Source: Parvibium lacunae (lineage in GTDB: Bacteria; Pseudomonadota; Gammaproteobacteria; Burkholderiales; Burkholderiaceae_D). From it: DNA of 64,000 bases. A program made the position numbers and the translations under genes. The stretch lies in NCBI RefSeq assembly GCF_003335215.1, contig NZ_QPGB01000001.1, positions 1 through 64,000 of the forward strand. The letters are read 5' to 3'. Positions 8,004-17,782 of this stretch are shown piece after piece (position 1 is the stretch's first letter; the number at the start of each line of letters is the position of its first letter). Under the pieces are notes generated by a model. The model had not been told where the DNA came from, searched no databases, and worked only from the letters and a program-made list of their open reading frames with translations.

Positions 8004-9872
8004 ATGTTTATTTCTCTCTTTGGGTCGCGCCTGACCCAGGGTAAGCGCTTGCTTGCCCCTCTATCTGTGTCGGTATCGTTATTCTGGGGGGGGCTGTCGG
8101 TCAGTTATGCCAACCCCGATCCCACGCAGTTAAATGCGGTGCTGGTGACGGCAACGCGATTGCCGGAACAGCGCCAAGTCTTGAACGCTGACACGACCAT
8201 CATTGGCCAAGAACAACTCCGTGCAGCACGGGGGATGACGCTGGCGGAGTTGTTGCAATGGCAACCCGGTTTGGAAATGGTTACGACGGGCGGGCCGCAG
8301 TCGCAAACCTCGCTCTTTACGCGGGGGACAAACAGTGGGCATACCCTTTTATTGATTGATGGTTTGCGGATCGGCAGCAGCAGCGCCGGCTTGGTTAACT
8401 GGCAAGCAATACCGCTGGCGCAGATTGAGCGTATTGAAATCCTGCGCGGCCCGGCTTCCAGTTTGTATGGGGCCGATGCGCTAGGGGGCGTGGTGCAGAT
8501 TATTACCAAGCGCCCAGAACGTGGCCAGCAGGCGTATCTGGAAGGCCGCGCCGGACGCTGGGGCACCGTCGCGGGTGAAGCAGGGGCAAGCTATGCGAAC
8601 CAGCAGCTTGACTTGCGGGTGGGCACTCACGCAGGCCGTAGTGCTGGCTACGATACTAAAATTCGGGCCAGTACGCAGCCCGATCGTGATGGCTATTGGC
8701 AAGAAGGTTACAGCACTGGCTTGGGTTGGAAATTTAACGCGGCGCATCAGCTGCGTTTCCAGGCTGCACAAAATCGTTTGGTGAGTGAAATTGATACCTC
8801 TGGCCCCAGTGATCGTCGCTTTACCTCGGCGAATCAGAGCGATTGGTGGGGGCTGCAATCGCAACACCAATTCAAACCGATTACGGTGCGGACGACACTT
8901 GGGGAAACAGTCGATAACTATTGGTATCAGCCCAGCCAATCGCGGTATTTAACACGCCAGCGACAAATTGGCATAGACAGTGATTGGCGAATTACCCCGC
9001 ACCATACGTTGACGGGGGGGCTGAGTTATTTAGATGAACAGGTTGGGGTCAGTGATTATCTGCAGGCACCGAAAGCACGCACCACGGAGTCTGCCCAACT
9101 GGGGTATCTGTATCGTCAGGGGGGGCATCGCTGGCAGCTGAATGGTCGGCATGATGATGCGAGTCAATATGGGAACCGCCTGACGGGGAGCGGCAGCTAT
9201 GGTTATCAGTTCACGCCCCAGTGGCGGGTTTATGGGAGTTATGGCACCGCGTTCCGTGCCCCGAGTTTTAATGATCTCTACTATCCTGGTTTTGATAACC
9301 CTAACCTGCAACCTGAGTATGCTCGCAATAAAGAGGTGGGTTTGCAATATGGCCAAGGCGATCGTTTATGGCGCTTGACCGCATTTGAAAATAATGTGTC
9401 TAATCTGATTGCCTTTTCGGGTAGCTGCCCGCTGGCGGGGCGGCCATTTGGTTGCCCGCAAAATGTTAGCCGCGCGCGCATTCGGGGTTACAGCCTGCAG
9501 TGGCAAGAAAGCCTCACGACAACGACGCGCTTAAGCGCCAGTTATGATTGGCAAGACCCGGAAGATATGACGACGGGTAATCGGCTGGCGCGACGTGCGA
9601 TGCAGCAAGCCAAGTTGAATGTCACTCAGCAGCTAGGCCGACAGCAAGTAGGTCTTGAAATGCTGGCAGTGGGGAGCCGCTTTGATGAGTTGGCCAATCG
9701 CAATCGCCTAGGCGGGTATACCTTAGTGAATGTATCGTGGAATATTGACCTTAAACCCTCCTGGAGTATTTTTGCGCGGCTGAACAATGCGCTGGATAAA
9801 CCCTATGAGACCGCACGGGATTTTCAAACCCCACGGCGTAATCTGATGCTGGGCGTTAGGTTAACGCTGTGA
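8004..9872 (+). CDS. btuB: TonB-dependent vitamin B12 outer-membrane receptor
   Basis: 622 residues from the ATG at 8004; the frame is open to 7926, but the earlier part would overlap the riboswitch tail. A signal peptide ends near VSYA, followed by a TonB box (LNAVLVTATR). The plug domain shows LLQWQPGLEM, LLIDGLR and ILRGPASSLYGADALGGVV; the rest is a beta-barrel with FRAPSFNDLYYPG and a terminal aromatic-rich strand. The riboswitch upstream and btuFCD downstream identify the ligand as a cobalamin. The stop overlaps the GTG start of btuF by 4 bp. Confidence 0.92.
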   Translation: MFISLFGSRLTQGKRLLAPLSVSVSLFWGGLSVSYANPDPTQLNAVLVTATRLPEQRQVLNADTTIIGQEQLRAARGMTLAELLQWQPGLEMVTTGGPQSQTSLFTRGTNSGHTLLLIDGLRIGSSSAGLVNWQAIPLAQIERIEILRGPASSLYGADALGGVVQIITKRPERGQQAYLEGRAGRWGTVAGEAGASYANQQLDLRVGTHAGRSAGYDTKIRASTQPDRDGYWQEGYSTGLGWKFNAAHQLRFQAAQNRLVSEIDTSGPSDRRFTSANQSDWWGLQSQHQFKPITVRTTLGETVDNYWYQPSQSRYLTRQRQIGIDSDWRITPHHTLTGGLSYLDEQVGVSDYLQAPKARTTESAQLGYLYRQGGHRWQLNGRHDDASQYGNRLTGSGSYGYQFTPQWRVYGSYGTAFRAPSFNDLYYPGFDNPNLQPEYARNKEVGLQYGQGDRLWRLTAFENNVSNLIAFSGSCPLAGRPFGCPQNVSRARIRGYSLQWQESLTTTTRLSASYDWQDPEDMTTGNRLARRAMQQAKLNVTQQLGRQQVGLEMLAVGSRFDELANRNRLGGYTLVNVSWNIDLKPSWSIFARLNNALDKPYETARDFQTPRRNLMLGVRLTL

Positions 9873-10774
9873 GTGACACCACACTGAAACAGCGGCCTAT
9901 GTGCGGGCGCGGCGCTGGCAGCGCGGCGCTGCGGCTGATCGTGACTGTGATCGTGATGATGATCGTCGCTGCTTTGCCGCTGGTGACCAAGGCGGCCGCG
10001 CCGCAGCGTATTATCAGTCTCGTTCCTTCGCTTACCGAAAGCGTGTGTGCGCTACAACTGTGTGAGCGCTTGGTTGGGGTGGATCGCCATTCCAACTGGC
10101 CAGGGCGGGTGCAGGCTTTACCCAAGTTAGGTGGGCTGGATGATGTGCAGTTAGAGCGTGTGGTTGCCCTCAAGCCCGATTTAGTGCTGGCCGCGCCCTC
10201 GGCGCGGATTGTGCCGCGCTTGCGCAGCTTGGGAGTGAATGTCGTAGTGCTCAATCCACAAACGCAGGCTGAGATTGAGCGTACTTTTCGCGAACTGGGG
10301 AAGCGATTAGAGGCTGAGCCAGCAGCCGAACAGGCCATCGAAAAAATCCAGGCGCAAATTCAGCAAGCTCAGCAGCTGGTGCCTGCTTGGGTGAAAGCCC
10401 AGCGGGTGTATTTTGAGGTTGCCAGCACGCCTTTCGCGGCTGGGCCAGCCTCATTCATTGGGGAACTGATGCAACGTTTAGGGCTGCACAATATTATTCC
10501 GCCTGAGTTGGGCGTGTTTCCGCAGATCAATCCGGAGTTTGTTGTGCGACAGCAGCCTCAAATTATTTTGATTGCGCAAAATGCCCAAGCGGGATTGGCG
10601 CAGCGCCCCGCGTGGGCCAGTTTGCCGGCATTGAAGCAGCAGCAAATCTGTGCCTTCCCGGCGGCTGAGTACGATATTCTGGTGCGCCCCGGTCCCCGTT
10701 TGGGCGAGGCGGCGTTGTTAATGGCACGTTGTCTACAGCGCTTTACTCAATCTGCGTCATCTTCAAATCACTAA
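9869..10774 (+). CDS. btuF: Periplasmic cobalamin-binding protein
   Basis: 301 residues. A hydrophobic signal segment (about residues 20-45) is followed by PQRIISLVPSLTESVCAL and LVGVDRHSNWP, the usual N-terminus of class III binding proteins for B12. The C-terminal lobe ends with VRPGPRLGEAALLMARC. It delivers B12 from BtuB to the BtuCD transporter. A GTG start (9869) overlaps the btuB stop; an ATG at 9899 would still leave a signal peptide and is a real alternative. Confidence 0.88.
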   Translation: MSDTTLKQRPMCGRGAGSAALRLIVTVIVMMIVAALPLVTKAAAPQRIISLVPSLTESVCALQLCERLVGVDRHSNWPGRVQALPKLGGLDDVQLERVVALKPDLVLAAPSARIVPRLRSLGVNVVVLNPQTQAEIERTFRELGKRLEAEPAAEQAIEKIQAQIQQAQQLVPAWVKAQRVYFEVASTPFAAGPASFIGELMQRLGLHNIIPPELGVFPQINPEFVVRQQPQIILIAQNAQAGLAQRPAWASLPALKQQQICAFPAAEYDILVRPGPRLGEAALLMARCLQRFTQSASSSNH

Positions 10775-10778
10775 ACCT

Positions 10779-11894
10779 ATGCGAACAATTCGCCTCCCTC
10801 TCTTTGGTTTCATGGTTATAGGGATTCTGGTCGCACTAGGGCTGCTCAGTCTTTGTGTGGGCAGTGATGGCTGGCATAGCACATGGCTTTGGACGGCCTT
10901 GCAATCTGGGTGGCTGCCTTCATCAGACTTGTCTGCCAGACAAGAGGAAGCCGCATGGCTCTGGCAAATTCGATTGCCGCGTACTGTCGGGGCCTTGGCG
11001 GTTGGGGCCTTACTGGGGTTGGGGGGGGCGTTGGCGCAGCATTTATTTCGCAACCCGTTGGCCGAACCCTATCTGCTTGGCTCCGCAGCGGGCGCGCAAT
11101 TGGCAGTCGTAATCGTGGCGGCCGCTAGTGCATCGATTGGTACGTCAGTCAGTATCGTAACCAGTACTGCATCCTTGCTCACACATGGGATTCAGTTTTT
11201 CTCGCTGGTGTCGTTCACCAGCGCTGCTTTTATGGGGGCGTGGGCCAGTCTCATGTTGACGCTGGTGCTGGCACGCGGCGCGCAATCGCCAATTAAATTA
11301 TTGCTCACGGGTGTGGTGGTCGGGGTGGTCTTGAATGCGGTGGGGGAGCTCATTACCCTGGTTGAACCCAATGCCTTGCGGGTGAAGCAGAGTTTTATGC
11401 TGGGGAGTGTGGCACTGATTGATCAAACAGCGTGTATCAAGTTACTGGTGGCGTGGCTGCTCCTGCTCCCCATCTGCTTGCGATGTGCGAAGGTGTTGGA
11501 TGTGATGAGTTTGGGCGACCACGCCGCGACTAGCTTAGGCATACACCTTGGGCGCTGGCGAATGGTGTTTGTCATGTTGCTGGCCCTAGCTACGGCGCTG
11601 ACGGTGGCTAACGCGGGCTTGATTGCTTTTGTTGGGTTGGTCGCGCCGCATATTGCGCAACAGGGAGTACGGTATTTAAGTCATACAGTGCATCCGGGTT
11701 CGGCGGTGTGGTCATCCACGCGCAGTCACCTCATGCTAAGTAGTTTACTGGGCGGTGGCTTACTACTGTTAGCGGATATCGTTGCGAGGAGTTTGATTGC
11801 CCCGCAAGAATTACCTGTTGGTTTACTCACGGCTGTACTCGGTGGCGGCTACTTGCTTTTCTTACTGAAGCGGGGACTGTATGGGCGGATCTGA
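10779..11894 (+). CDS. btuC: Cobalamin ABC transporter permease (FecCD family)
   Basis: 371 residues with about ten hydrophobic segments. The family motifs are present: RLPRTVGALAVGALLGLGGALAQHLFRNPLAEP near residue 66-98 and GLIAFVGLVAPHIAQ (about 285), the region that contacts the ATPase. It starts 4 bases after btuF. Its last 14 bases overlap the proposed start of the ATPase gene. An internal stretch near residues 110-150 is longer than in many homologues. Confidence 0.9.
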   Translation: MRTIRLPLFGFMVIGILVALGLLSLCVGSDGWHSTWLWTALQSGWLPSSDLSARQEEAAWLWQIRLPRTVGALAVGALLGLGGALAQHLFRNPLAEPYLLGSAAGAQLAVVIVAAASASIGTSVSIVTSTASLLTHGIQFFSLVSFTSAAFMGAWASLMLTLVLARGAQSPIKLLLTGVVVGVVLNAVGELITLVEPNALRVKQSFMLGSVALIDQTACIKLLVAWLLLLPICLRCAKVLDVMSLGDHAATSLGIHLGRWRMVFVMLLALATALTVANAGLIAFVGLVAPHIAQQGVRYLSHTVHPGSAVWSSTRSHLMLSSLLGGGLLLLADIVARSLIAPQELPVGLLTAVLGGGYLLFLLKRGLYGRI

Positions 11895-12657
11895 CGCTAT
11901 GCTTGCGGCACAGAATATCACCGTTCGTTACGGTGAGCGCGTGGCCTTACAGGCGGTGAACCTCGAGCTCACAGTCGGGTGGACCGCGATTGTCGGCCCC
12001 AACGGTGCGGGTAAATCAACACTGTTGCAGGTTTTAGCGGGTCTGCAAAAACCGGATGCAGGCAACGTATACCTTGGCCAGTGCGCTTTGCCGTCTGTAT
12101 CACTGGCGGCACGCGCGCAGCAAATGGCCTGGTTGCCGCAGCAGGGGGAGTATCGCCCTGACATGAGCGTTGCTGAATGTGTTGCCCTGGGGCGAGTGGC
12201 GCAGCAGGGCATTTGGGCGCAGGTGCTGCCTGATGATCCTATGGTGAAAGAGGCGCTGCAACGCCTAGAGATTGCAGACTGGCGTAGCCGTCCACTTGGC
12301 GCGCTTTCCGGCGGTGAACGGCAGCGGGTGTTTTTGGCGCGGGCATTGGCCACCGATGCACCTATCTTGCTATTGGATGAGCCCACTACGCACCTGGATC
12401 CTCAGCATCAAATCGCCGTGGTTAAACTGTGTCAGGCCCTAGCCGCAGCGGGCAAGTGCGTGGTGACGGTGTTGCACGACATCAACCTTGCGCTACAAGC
12501 CGATCAGTTGGTGGTGATGCTGGATGGACAGATTCACTTGAAGGCACCCCCGAGCCATCCCGATCTTGCCAAGGCTTTGGCGAGTGCCTTTGCCGGCGCG
12601 TTAACCGTAACCACGAATGCAGAGCGTCCGTACGTGCTTCCGAATTTTCTGAGTTAA
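11881..12657 (+). CDS. btuD: Cobalamin ABC transporter ATP-binding protein
   Basis: 258 residues (252 if the ATG at 11899 is used). Walker A is GPNGAGKST, the Q-loop lies in MAWLPQQGEY, the ABC signature is LSGGERQRVFLARAL and Walker B is ILLLDEPTTHLD, followed by the switch histidine in VLHDINLAL. The gene overlaps btuC by 14 bp, indicating coupled translation. It powers B12 import together with BtuC and BtuF. Confidence 0.9.
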   Translation: MGGSDAMLAAQNITVRYGERVALQAVNLELTVGWTAIVGPNGAGKSTLLQVLAGLQKPDAGNVYLGQCALPSVSLAARAQQMAWLPQQGEYRPDMSVAECVALGRVAQQGIWAQVLPDDPMVKEALQRLEIADWRSRPLGALSGGERQRVFLARALATDAPILLLDEPTTHLDPQHQIAVVKLCQALAAAGKCVVTVLHDINLALQADQLVVMLDGQIHLKAPPSHPDLAKALASAFAGALTVTTNAERPYVLPNFLS

Positions 12658-12692
12658 ATTTCCTACCAATTTCTGCGAATAAGGTACCCGCG

Positions 12693-13262
12693 ATGCAAAT
12701 CGAAAACCCTCCCACCGAAACCTCTGGCTATAAACCCCAAGGCGAACGCCGTGGTTTGATTTTGATTAACACTGGCGATGGTAAGGGCAAAAGCACGGCC
12801 GCGTTTGGTTTGGCGCTGCGGGCGCATGGCCGCGGCAAGCCCGTCAAAATTTATCAGTTCATGAAAGTGCCGAGTGCGCGCTTTGGCGAACATCGCGTCT
12901 TTGAACAACTCGGTGTCCCCATCGAAGGGCTGGGCGATGGCTTTAGCTGGAAGAGCAAAGACCTTGAGCATTCCGCACAGCTCGCCCGCGACGGGTGGGA
13001 AAAAGCGGCCGCGACGATTACAGCGGGTGAGCATTTTATGGTGGTGCTGGATGAAGTGACTTATCCCATTCGATTCGGCTGGATACCACTAGAGGCCGTA
13101 TTAGACACGCTGCGCCAACGTCCTCCCCATGTGCATGTCGTTCTCACCGGCCGCAATGCCCCGGAAGAACTCGTGGCGCTCGCCGATACGGTGACAGAGA
13201 TGAAACTCATCAAACATCACTACGAGGCGGGCGTGCCCGCCCAGCGTGGGATTGAAGACTAA
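12693..13262 (+). CDS. cobO: Cob(I)yrinic acid a,c-diamide adenosyltransferase
   Basis: 189 residues from the ATG at 12693; the frame extends upstream into btuD, but only this start gives the family N-terminus. The P-loop-like INTGDGKGKSTAAFGLALRA (about residues 28-47), a VVLDEV segment and HVVLTGRNAPEELVALAD are diagnostic of CobO/BtuR/CobA, which transfers the 5'-deoxyadenosyl group of ATP to Co(I) corrinoids. Placed directly after btuD, it adenosylates imported B12. Confidence 0.92.
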   Translation: MQIENPPTETSGYKPQGERRGLILINTGDGKGKSTAAFGLALRAHGRGKPVKIYQFMKVPSARFGEHRVFEQLGVPIEGLGDGFSWKSKDLEHSAQLARDGWEKAAATITAGEHFMVVLDEVTYPIRFGWIPLEAVLDTLRQRPPHVHVVLTGRNAPEELVALADTVTEMKLIKHHYEAGVPAQRGIED

Positions 13263-13292
13263 GGCCCGTAGCCATACACCTAAAGGCGCATC

Positions 13293-14852
13293 GTGCCAAC
13301 ACACTCTCTGATGATTTGGGGCACCGCCAGTGGTGCCGGTAAAAGCTGGCTGACCACGGCGCTGTGCCGCTGGGCGGCGCGGCAGGGTGCGCGTGTTGCC
13401 CCGTACAAGGCGCAGAACATGAGTAACAATGCGCGGGTTGTCAGTGCCCCGCACGGCTGGGGCGAGATTGGTTCCGCGCAATATTTCCAAGCCTTAGCGG
13501 CGCGTGTCACTCCAACGGTGGCGATGAACCCGGTGTTACTCAAACCAGAAAACGAGCGCGGGAGCCAGGTGATTGTAGCGGGTCAAGTGCGCCATGATTT
13601 AAGTGCCATGCCCTGGCGGGAACGCAGCGCGTTACTGGCTAAGGAAGCCGCGCAGCACTGGCAAACACTCGCCGCGCAATATAATTGCATCATCCTTGAA
13701 GGCGCTGGTTCGCCCGCCGAGATCAATCTTGCCGCGAATGACTATGTGAATCTGCATAGTGTGCGCTGGGCACAGCAGACGGGCACTTGCCGGAGTGTAC
13801 TGGTAACGGATATTGATCGGGGCGGCGCCTTTGCGCACCTCTACGGCACCTGGGCTTTATTGCCGGAGGATGTTCGTAGCACGCTGAGTGGTTTTGTGCT
13901 GAATAAATTTCGGGGGGATCCCAGCTTACTGGCTCCTGGCCCGCAAGACCTCGCCAAACTAACCGGAATTGAAACGTCTGCGGTGATTCCCATGCAAGCC
14001 ATGCACGGACTGCCGGAAGAAGATGGTCCGTATGGCTTGAATCAGCTCATGATCGCGGGTGAAGCACGCTATCGGATTGGCATCGTGGCCTATCCCACCC
14101 TCAGCAATTTAGATGAATTCACGATGCTGCAATGTCACCCCGCGATTCAAGTCATCTGGTTGCGTGATGGCGTGAGCGCGGCCACACAGCAGCGCTTACT
14201 CGCCGAGCTGGATGCCGTGATTCTGCCCGGCTCGAAACAAGTCAGTGGTGATCTGGCTTGGCTAAAACAGCAAGGCTGGGCCGATTGGTTACAGGCCTAT
14301 GTCCGCACCGGAAAACCACTACTGGGTATTTGTGGTGGGCTACAAATGCTGGGCGAAACTCTGGACGATGCGGCGGGCTACGATGGTCAGGTGAGCGCGC
14401 AAGCGGGTTTGGGTTTATTGCCTTTGGCCACCCGCTACGGCCCCAACAAGGTCGTGCAGCAACGGACTTTTCAGTTGGGCGAACTGCTTGCACCCTGGCA
14501 GGGTTTAAGTGAACTACGTTTTGAGGGCTATGAAATTCACTGCGGTGAAACGGTCGCTACGGCTATCGAAAAGCACACGGCACAACCCGTGCTGTATGGT
14601 GCGGGTGAGGTCACATCACCTGTATTGGCTTGGCAGTCAACGCAGTGGCCCAATGTGTTGGGTATTTATGCCCACGGCTTATTAGAAGCCCCACATTGCT
14701 TGCAAGCCTTGCTTGCTGGGCCATCACATTCCCGATATAGCGGAAGCATCCCCTTGCCAGCCTATGATTTACAGGCGGTGTTTGAGCAACTGGCGGATTG
14801 CATTGAGGAGGCCATTGGCCCCGCCACCTTGCGCGAGTGGTTGGCGCTGTAA
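13293..14852 (+). CDS. cobQ: Cobyric acid synthase (glutamine-hydrolysing)
   Basis: 519 residues with a GTG start at 13293. The N-terminal dethiobiotin-synthetase-like domain begins MIWGTASGAGKSWLTTALCR, followed by APYKAQNMSNNARV, NPVLLKPE and LVTDIDRGGAFAHLYGT. The C-terminal glutamine amidotransferase domain contains the nucleophile region LLGICGGLQMLG (Cys near residue 346) and a late IYAHGLLE histidine. The enzyme amidates adenosylcobyrinic diamide at four side chains. Later genes such as cbiB, cobU and cobS are not in the window. Confidence 0.93.
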   Translation: MPTHSLMIWGTASGAGKSWLTTALCRWAARQGARVAPYKAQNMSNNARVVSAPHGWGEIGSAQYFQALAARVTPTVAMNPVLLKPENERGSQVIVAGQVRHDLSAMPWRERSALLAKEAAQHWQTLAAQYNCIILEGAGSPAEINLAANDYVNLHSVRWAQQTGTCRSVLVTDIDRGGAFAHLYGTWALLPEDVRSTLSGFVLNKFRGDPSLLAPGPQDLAKLTGIETSAVIPMQAMHGLPEEDGPYGLNQLMIAGEARYRIGIVAYPTLSNLDEFTMLQCHPAIQVIWLRDGVSAATQQRLLAELDAVILPGSKQVSGDLAWLKQQGWADWLQAYVRTGKPLLGICGGLQMLGETLDDAAGYDGQVSAQAGLGLLPLATRYGPNKVVQQRTFQLGELLAPWQGLSELRFEGYEIHCGETVATAIEKHTAQPVLYGAGEVTSPVLAWQSTQWPNVLGIYAHGLLEAPHCLQALLAGPSHSRYSGSIPLPAYDLQAVFEQLADCIEEAIGPATLREWLAL

Positions 14853-15062
14853 CCCAGCATCTGATGGCATCTGGTTTGGCATGGCACGGCCAGTGTACCT
14901 ATCCCTTGGCCTGGAACCCGCTTATTTATGTTGCGCCGCCTCTATTAGATGCGTACAAGCAACGCCTAGGCACCTCGATGAGCCCCAATCTGGCAGCCAG
15001 CGTTGTCAGCCAGCCTAAGGGCGGCATACACTTGGCTATTATTTTTCCTGTAGGGCTGTGTC

Positions 15063-15686
15063 ATGCCAGTCATTCTCGTTGCCAATCCTAAAGGGGGGGT
15101 CGGAAAGTCTACGCTTTCTACCAATATTGCCGGTTTCTATGCCTCGCGTGGCTACAGTGTGATGTTGGGTGACACAGATAAACAGCAGTCAGCCCGCAAT
15201 TGGCTGCAACTGCGGCCCGCTAATGTCTATCCGATTGGCACATGGGAAATCGATGCAGATAATATTGCCCGCCCACCCAAAGGCGTTAGCCACGTGGTGT
15301 TGGACTCTCCAGCCGGGGTCCACGGCTGGCGCCTGAAGGAGCTGCTGCGGATGGTGAATAAAGTGGTGGTGCCTTTGCAGCCTTCGATGTTTGATATTTT
15401 GGCAACCCAGCAGTTTTTGCAAGAATTGCGGGAAGAAAAGCATGTGCGCCAACATGAGATTGAGGTTGGCGTGGTGGGGATGCGGGTAGACAGCCGAACC
15501 AAGGCGGCAGAGCAGTTACATCGATTTATCGATCAACTCGGTTTGCCCGTGCTGGGCTACTTGCGTAATACTCAAAATTACGTGCAGCTTGCGGCACATG
15601 GCTTAACGCTGTTCGATGTTGCGCCCTATCGGGTTGAAAAGGACTTGTCCGAGTGGCAAACATTGACTGACTGGTTGCTTAAATAA
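15063..15686 (+). CDS. ParA/MinD-family ATPase (orphan)
   Basis: 207 residues. The deviant Walker A motif is at the N-terminus (VANPKGGVGKSTLSTNIAG), followed by GDTDKQQSARNW and HVVLDSPAGVHG (switch regions), as in short ParA proteins that position plasmids, chromosomes or protein clusters. No ParB partner or parS-like repeat was seen nearby. It is followed 15 bases on by a GNAT gene. Its cargo is unknown. The 210 bp upstream hold no gene that I can support. Confidence 0.85.
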   Translation: MPVILVANPKGGVGKSTLSTNIAGFYASRGYSVMLGDTDKQQSARNWLQLRPANVYPIGTWEIDADNIARPPKGVSHVVLDSPAGVHGWRLKELLRMVNKVVVPLQPSMFDILATQQFLQELREEKHVRQHEIEVGVVGMRVDSRTKAAEQLHRFIDQLGLPVLGYLRNTQNYVQLAAHGLTLFDVAPYRVEKDLSEWQTLTDWLLK

Positions 15687-15701
15687 AGAAGCGTGGGACT
15701 C

Positions 15702-16163
15702 ATGTTGAATTATTCGATTCGCCCAGCCACGATGGCTGATTTAGGCTCTTTGACCGACCTGTTTGATCTTTATCGCCAGGGTTATCAGCAACCCAGTAAT
15801 TTGCCGCTGGCAAAAGTATTCATCAGTGTGCGTCTCAAGCGGGGTGATTCCGCGCTATTTGTGGCAGAGGGCTCTGTTGATGGCAGCCCCGTTCTACTGG
15901 GGTTTGTGCAGTTAATTCCTTCGTTTTCTTCGATTGCCGCCCGTCCGATCTGGATTCTCAGCGATACTTTTGTCCGTCCCGAGTGGCGTGGTGAGGGCGT
16001 GGGGCAAGGCCTGTTAGCCCATGCGGTTGATTTTGCGCGGCAGTCTGGGGTGAAACGAATTGTTGTTGAGGCGTCGCAAGCCCAGCCCGCTCACCTTGAG
16101 CACTATCGGAAACTGGGGTTTACCTCAAGCGACAACCGCATTCAGTTGCAGCTCGATTTTTAA
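15702..16163 (+). CDS. GNAT-family N-acetyltransferase
   Basis: 153 residues from the ATG at 15702 (a GTG at 15693 is also possible). It begins YSIRPATMADLGSLTDLFD and contains the acetyl-CoA-binding loop VRPEWRGEGVGQGLLAHAVDFA and ending EHYRKLGFTSSD, the standard GNAT fold landmarks. The acceptor substrate is unknown. It is probably co-transcribed with the ParA-like gene upstream and converges on mltD. Confidence 0.85.
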   Translation: MLNYSIRPATMADLGSLTDLFDLYRQGYQQPSNLPLAKVFISVRLKRGDSALFVAEGSVDGSPVLLGFVQLIPSFSSIAARPIWILSDTFVRPEWRGEGVGQGLLAHAVDFARQSGVKRIVVEASQAQPAHLEHYRKLGFTSSDNRIQLQLDF

Positions 16164-16183
16164 ACTCTGCCCAGGCGCACCGA

Positions 16184-17782
16184 CTAGCGATTTTTTTGTT
16201 TCGTTCGTTTCCCCGAGCTGGCCTTTTCTTGCCCGGTTTTTTCTTTGGTTTGGCGCTTGCTAGTCGTGGCGGCTTTATTGGCCGCGCCTTTGCTGGCTAC
16301 TTGGCTGGCGCTTTTAGAGTTAGCTTGCGCTTTCGGGGCGTGCGGTTTGCGGGTTTCTTGCGGGGTGTTAATCAGCAGCTTTTGCCCAGGCCGCAAGCTA
16401 TTGGTTTTCAAACCATTGAGTTGGCGCAGCGCGCTGATGGTGGTGCCATATTGCTTGGCGAGGCTGGCCAGGGTTTCTCCCTTTTTACTCAGGTGGTAGT
16501 TGTATTTCGGCGGGCTGGGCAGGGCGGGCGTGTCGCTAAGCACCGGTTGCGCCAGCAGACGCTGTTCGTCTAATTGGCCTTCTCCCGGTACCAGCAAGGT
16601 CATCCCCGCCAGGGATTTGGTTTTCAAGCCGAGTCCATTCAACTCCCGCAAATACTGGGTGTTAGTGCCAAACTTTTGCGCCACACTGTCTAATTTCTCG
16701 CCTTTGCTGAGGGTGTAGGTGCGCCAACCCGATTGCCCGCCTTGCGTTTTCACCGCTTCGAGAAAGTCCATCGCTTTATGACTCGGAATCAGTAGGGGAG
16801 AAGCCATTTTGCCGAGAATAACCGGGCGGTTATAGGCGGGGTTCAGTTGCTTGAATTCCTCAACACTCATGCCCGCCAGTTTGGCCGCAGTCCGAATGTC
16901 GAGATTGGTTTGATTGTTAATCGCGGTGAAATAAGGGGCATTGTCTACCGGGGGGAGGGTTATCCCATAGCGGGCGGGATTCGCCACCAGGTTTTTAATG
17001 GCTTGTAGCTTTGGCACGTAGTAGCGCGTTTCATTCGGCATCGTTAGCGACTCATAGTCGGTGGGTAATCCGCGTGCTTTATTCTTTTCAATCGCCCGTT
17101 TCACCGCCCCCTCTCCCCAGTTATATGACGCCAGGGCGAGGTACCAGTCGCCATGAAAATCAAACAGAAAAGCCAGGTAGTTCAGCGCCGCATCGGTGGA
17201 AGCCAAGATATCGCGACGTTCATCCAGCCACCAATTTTGATCCAAGCCATAGTTTTTCCCCGTGCTCGGGATAAATTGCCAGATTCCTGAAGCTTTGGCG
17301 GGTGAGTAAGCAATCGGATTAAACGCGCTTTCCACAAATGGCAACAGGGCCAATTCTGTGGGAAGGCCGCGTTTTTCGCATTCTTCCACGATGTGATAAA
17401 GATAACGTCCGGCGCGTTCGGCCATGCGCCGAATCGCTTCAGGCTTGGCGGCGTACCAGTTGGTGCGCTCTGCGGCGAGGGCAGAGTCAAGGTTGGGGAT
17501 AGCAAAGCCATTACGAATGCGCTGCCAAATATCGGGGGCAGGGGCGGTCAGATCCAGCGTGCGCGGGATCAGAGGGTCCTGCAAGCGATTGGGTGCAGCA
17601 CTGGGCGCGGCAGGTGGGGCACTGCTCAATGGGCTGGCATCCAGTGCCAAGCCATTTCTCGCTGCCTCACCGCCGCTATCAACAGCTTGTGCAGCGGCGC
17701 CTCCCGCTAGCAAGAGCAACAAGGCACAGCATGCCAACCCGCGTATGACCGTGAGTTGTTTGAACCGCAGTCGTTCCACCAA
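16184..17782 (-). CDS. mltD: Membrane-bound lytic murein transglycosylase D with LysM domains
   Basis: 532 residues. There is an N-terminal hydrophobic signal segment, with no convincing lipobox. The SLT domain follows, with LPTELALLPFVESAFNP (catalytic Glu), AKASGIWQFIPSTGKNYGL and LALASYNWGEGAV. Two LysM repeats come next (YTLSKGEKLDSVAQKFGTN and YHLSKKGETLASLAKQYGTT), then a very basic Lys/Ala/Ser tail of about 60 residues. It cleaves glycan strands to 1,6-anhydro ends at the cell wall. The basic tail is longer than usual for the family. Confidence 0.92.
   Translation of the reverse strand: MVERLRFKQLTVIRGLACCALLLLLAGGAAAQAVDSGGEAARNGLALDASPLSSAPPAAPSAAPNRLQDPLIPRTLDLTAPAPDIWQRIRNGFAIPNLDSALAAERTNWYAAKPEAIRRMAERAGRYLYHIVEECEKRGLPTELALLPFVESAFNPIAYSPAKASGIWQFIPSTGKNYGLDQNWWLDERRDILASTDAALNYLAFLFDFHGDWYLALASYNWGEGAVKRAIEKNKARGLPTDYESLTMPNETRYYVPKLQAIKNLVANPARYGITLPPVDNAPYFTAINNQTNLDIRTAAKLAGMSVEEFKQLNPAYNRPVILGKMASPLLIPSHKAMDFLEAVKTQGGQSGWRTYTLSKGEKLDSVAQKFGTNTQYLRELNGLGLKTKSLAGMTLLVPGEGQLDEQRLLAQPVLSDTPALPSPPKYNYHLSKKGETLASLAKQYGTTISALRQLNGLKTNSLRPGQKLLINTPQETRKPHAPKAQANSKSASQVASKGAANKAATTSKRQTKEKTGQEKASSGKRTKQKNR

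Noticed and set aside
12429-12692. 88-codon N-terminal extension of the cobO frame
   Set aside because: It overlaps btuD in another frame and has no cobO-like sequence; the ATG at 12693 gives the normal length.
14837-15091. 84-codon frame between cobQ and the ParA gene
   Set aside because: It overlaps both neighbours in other frames and has no recognisable features; treated as a promoter-bearing gap.
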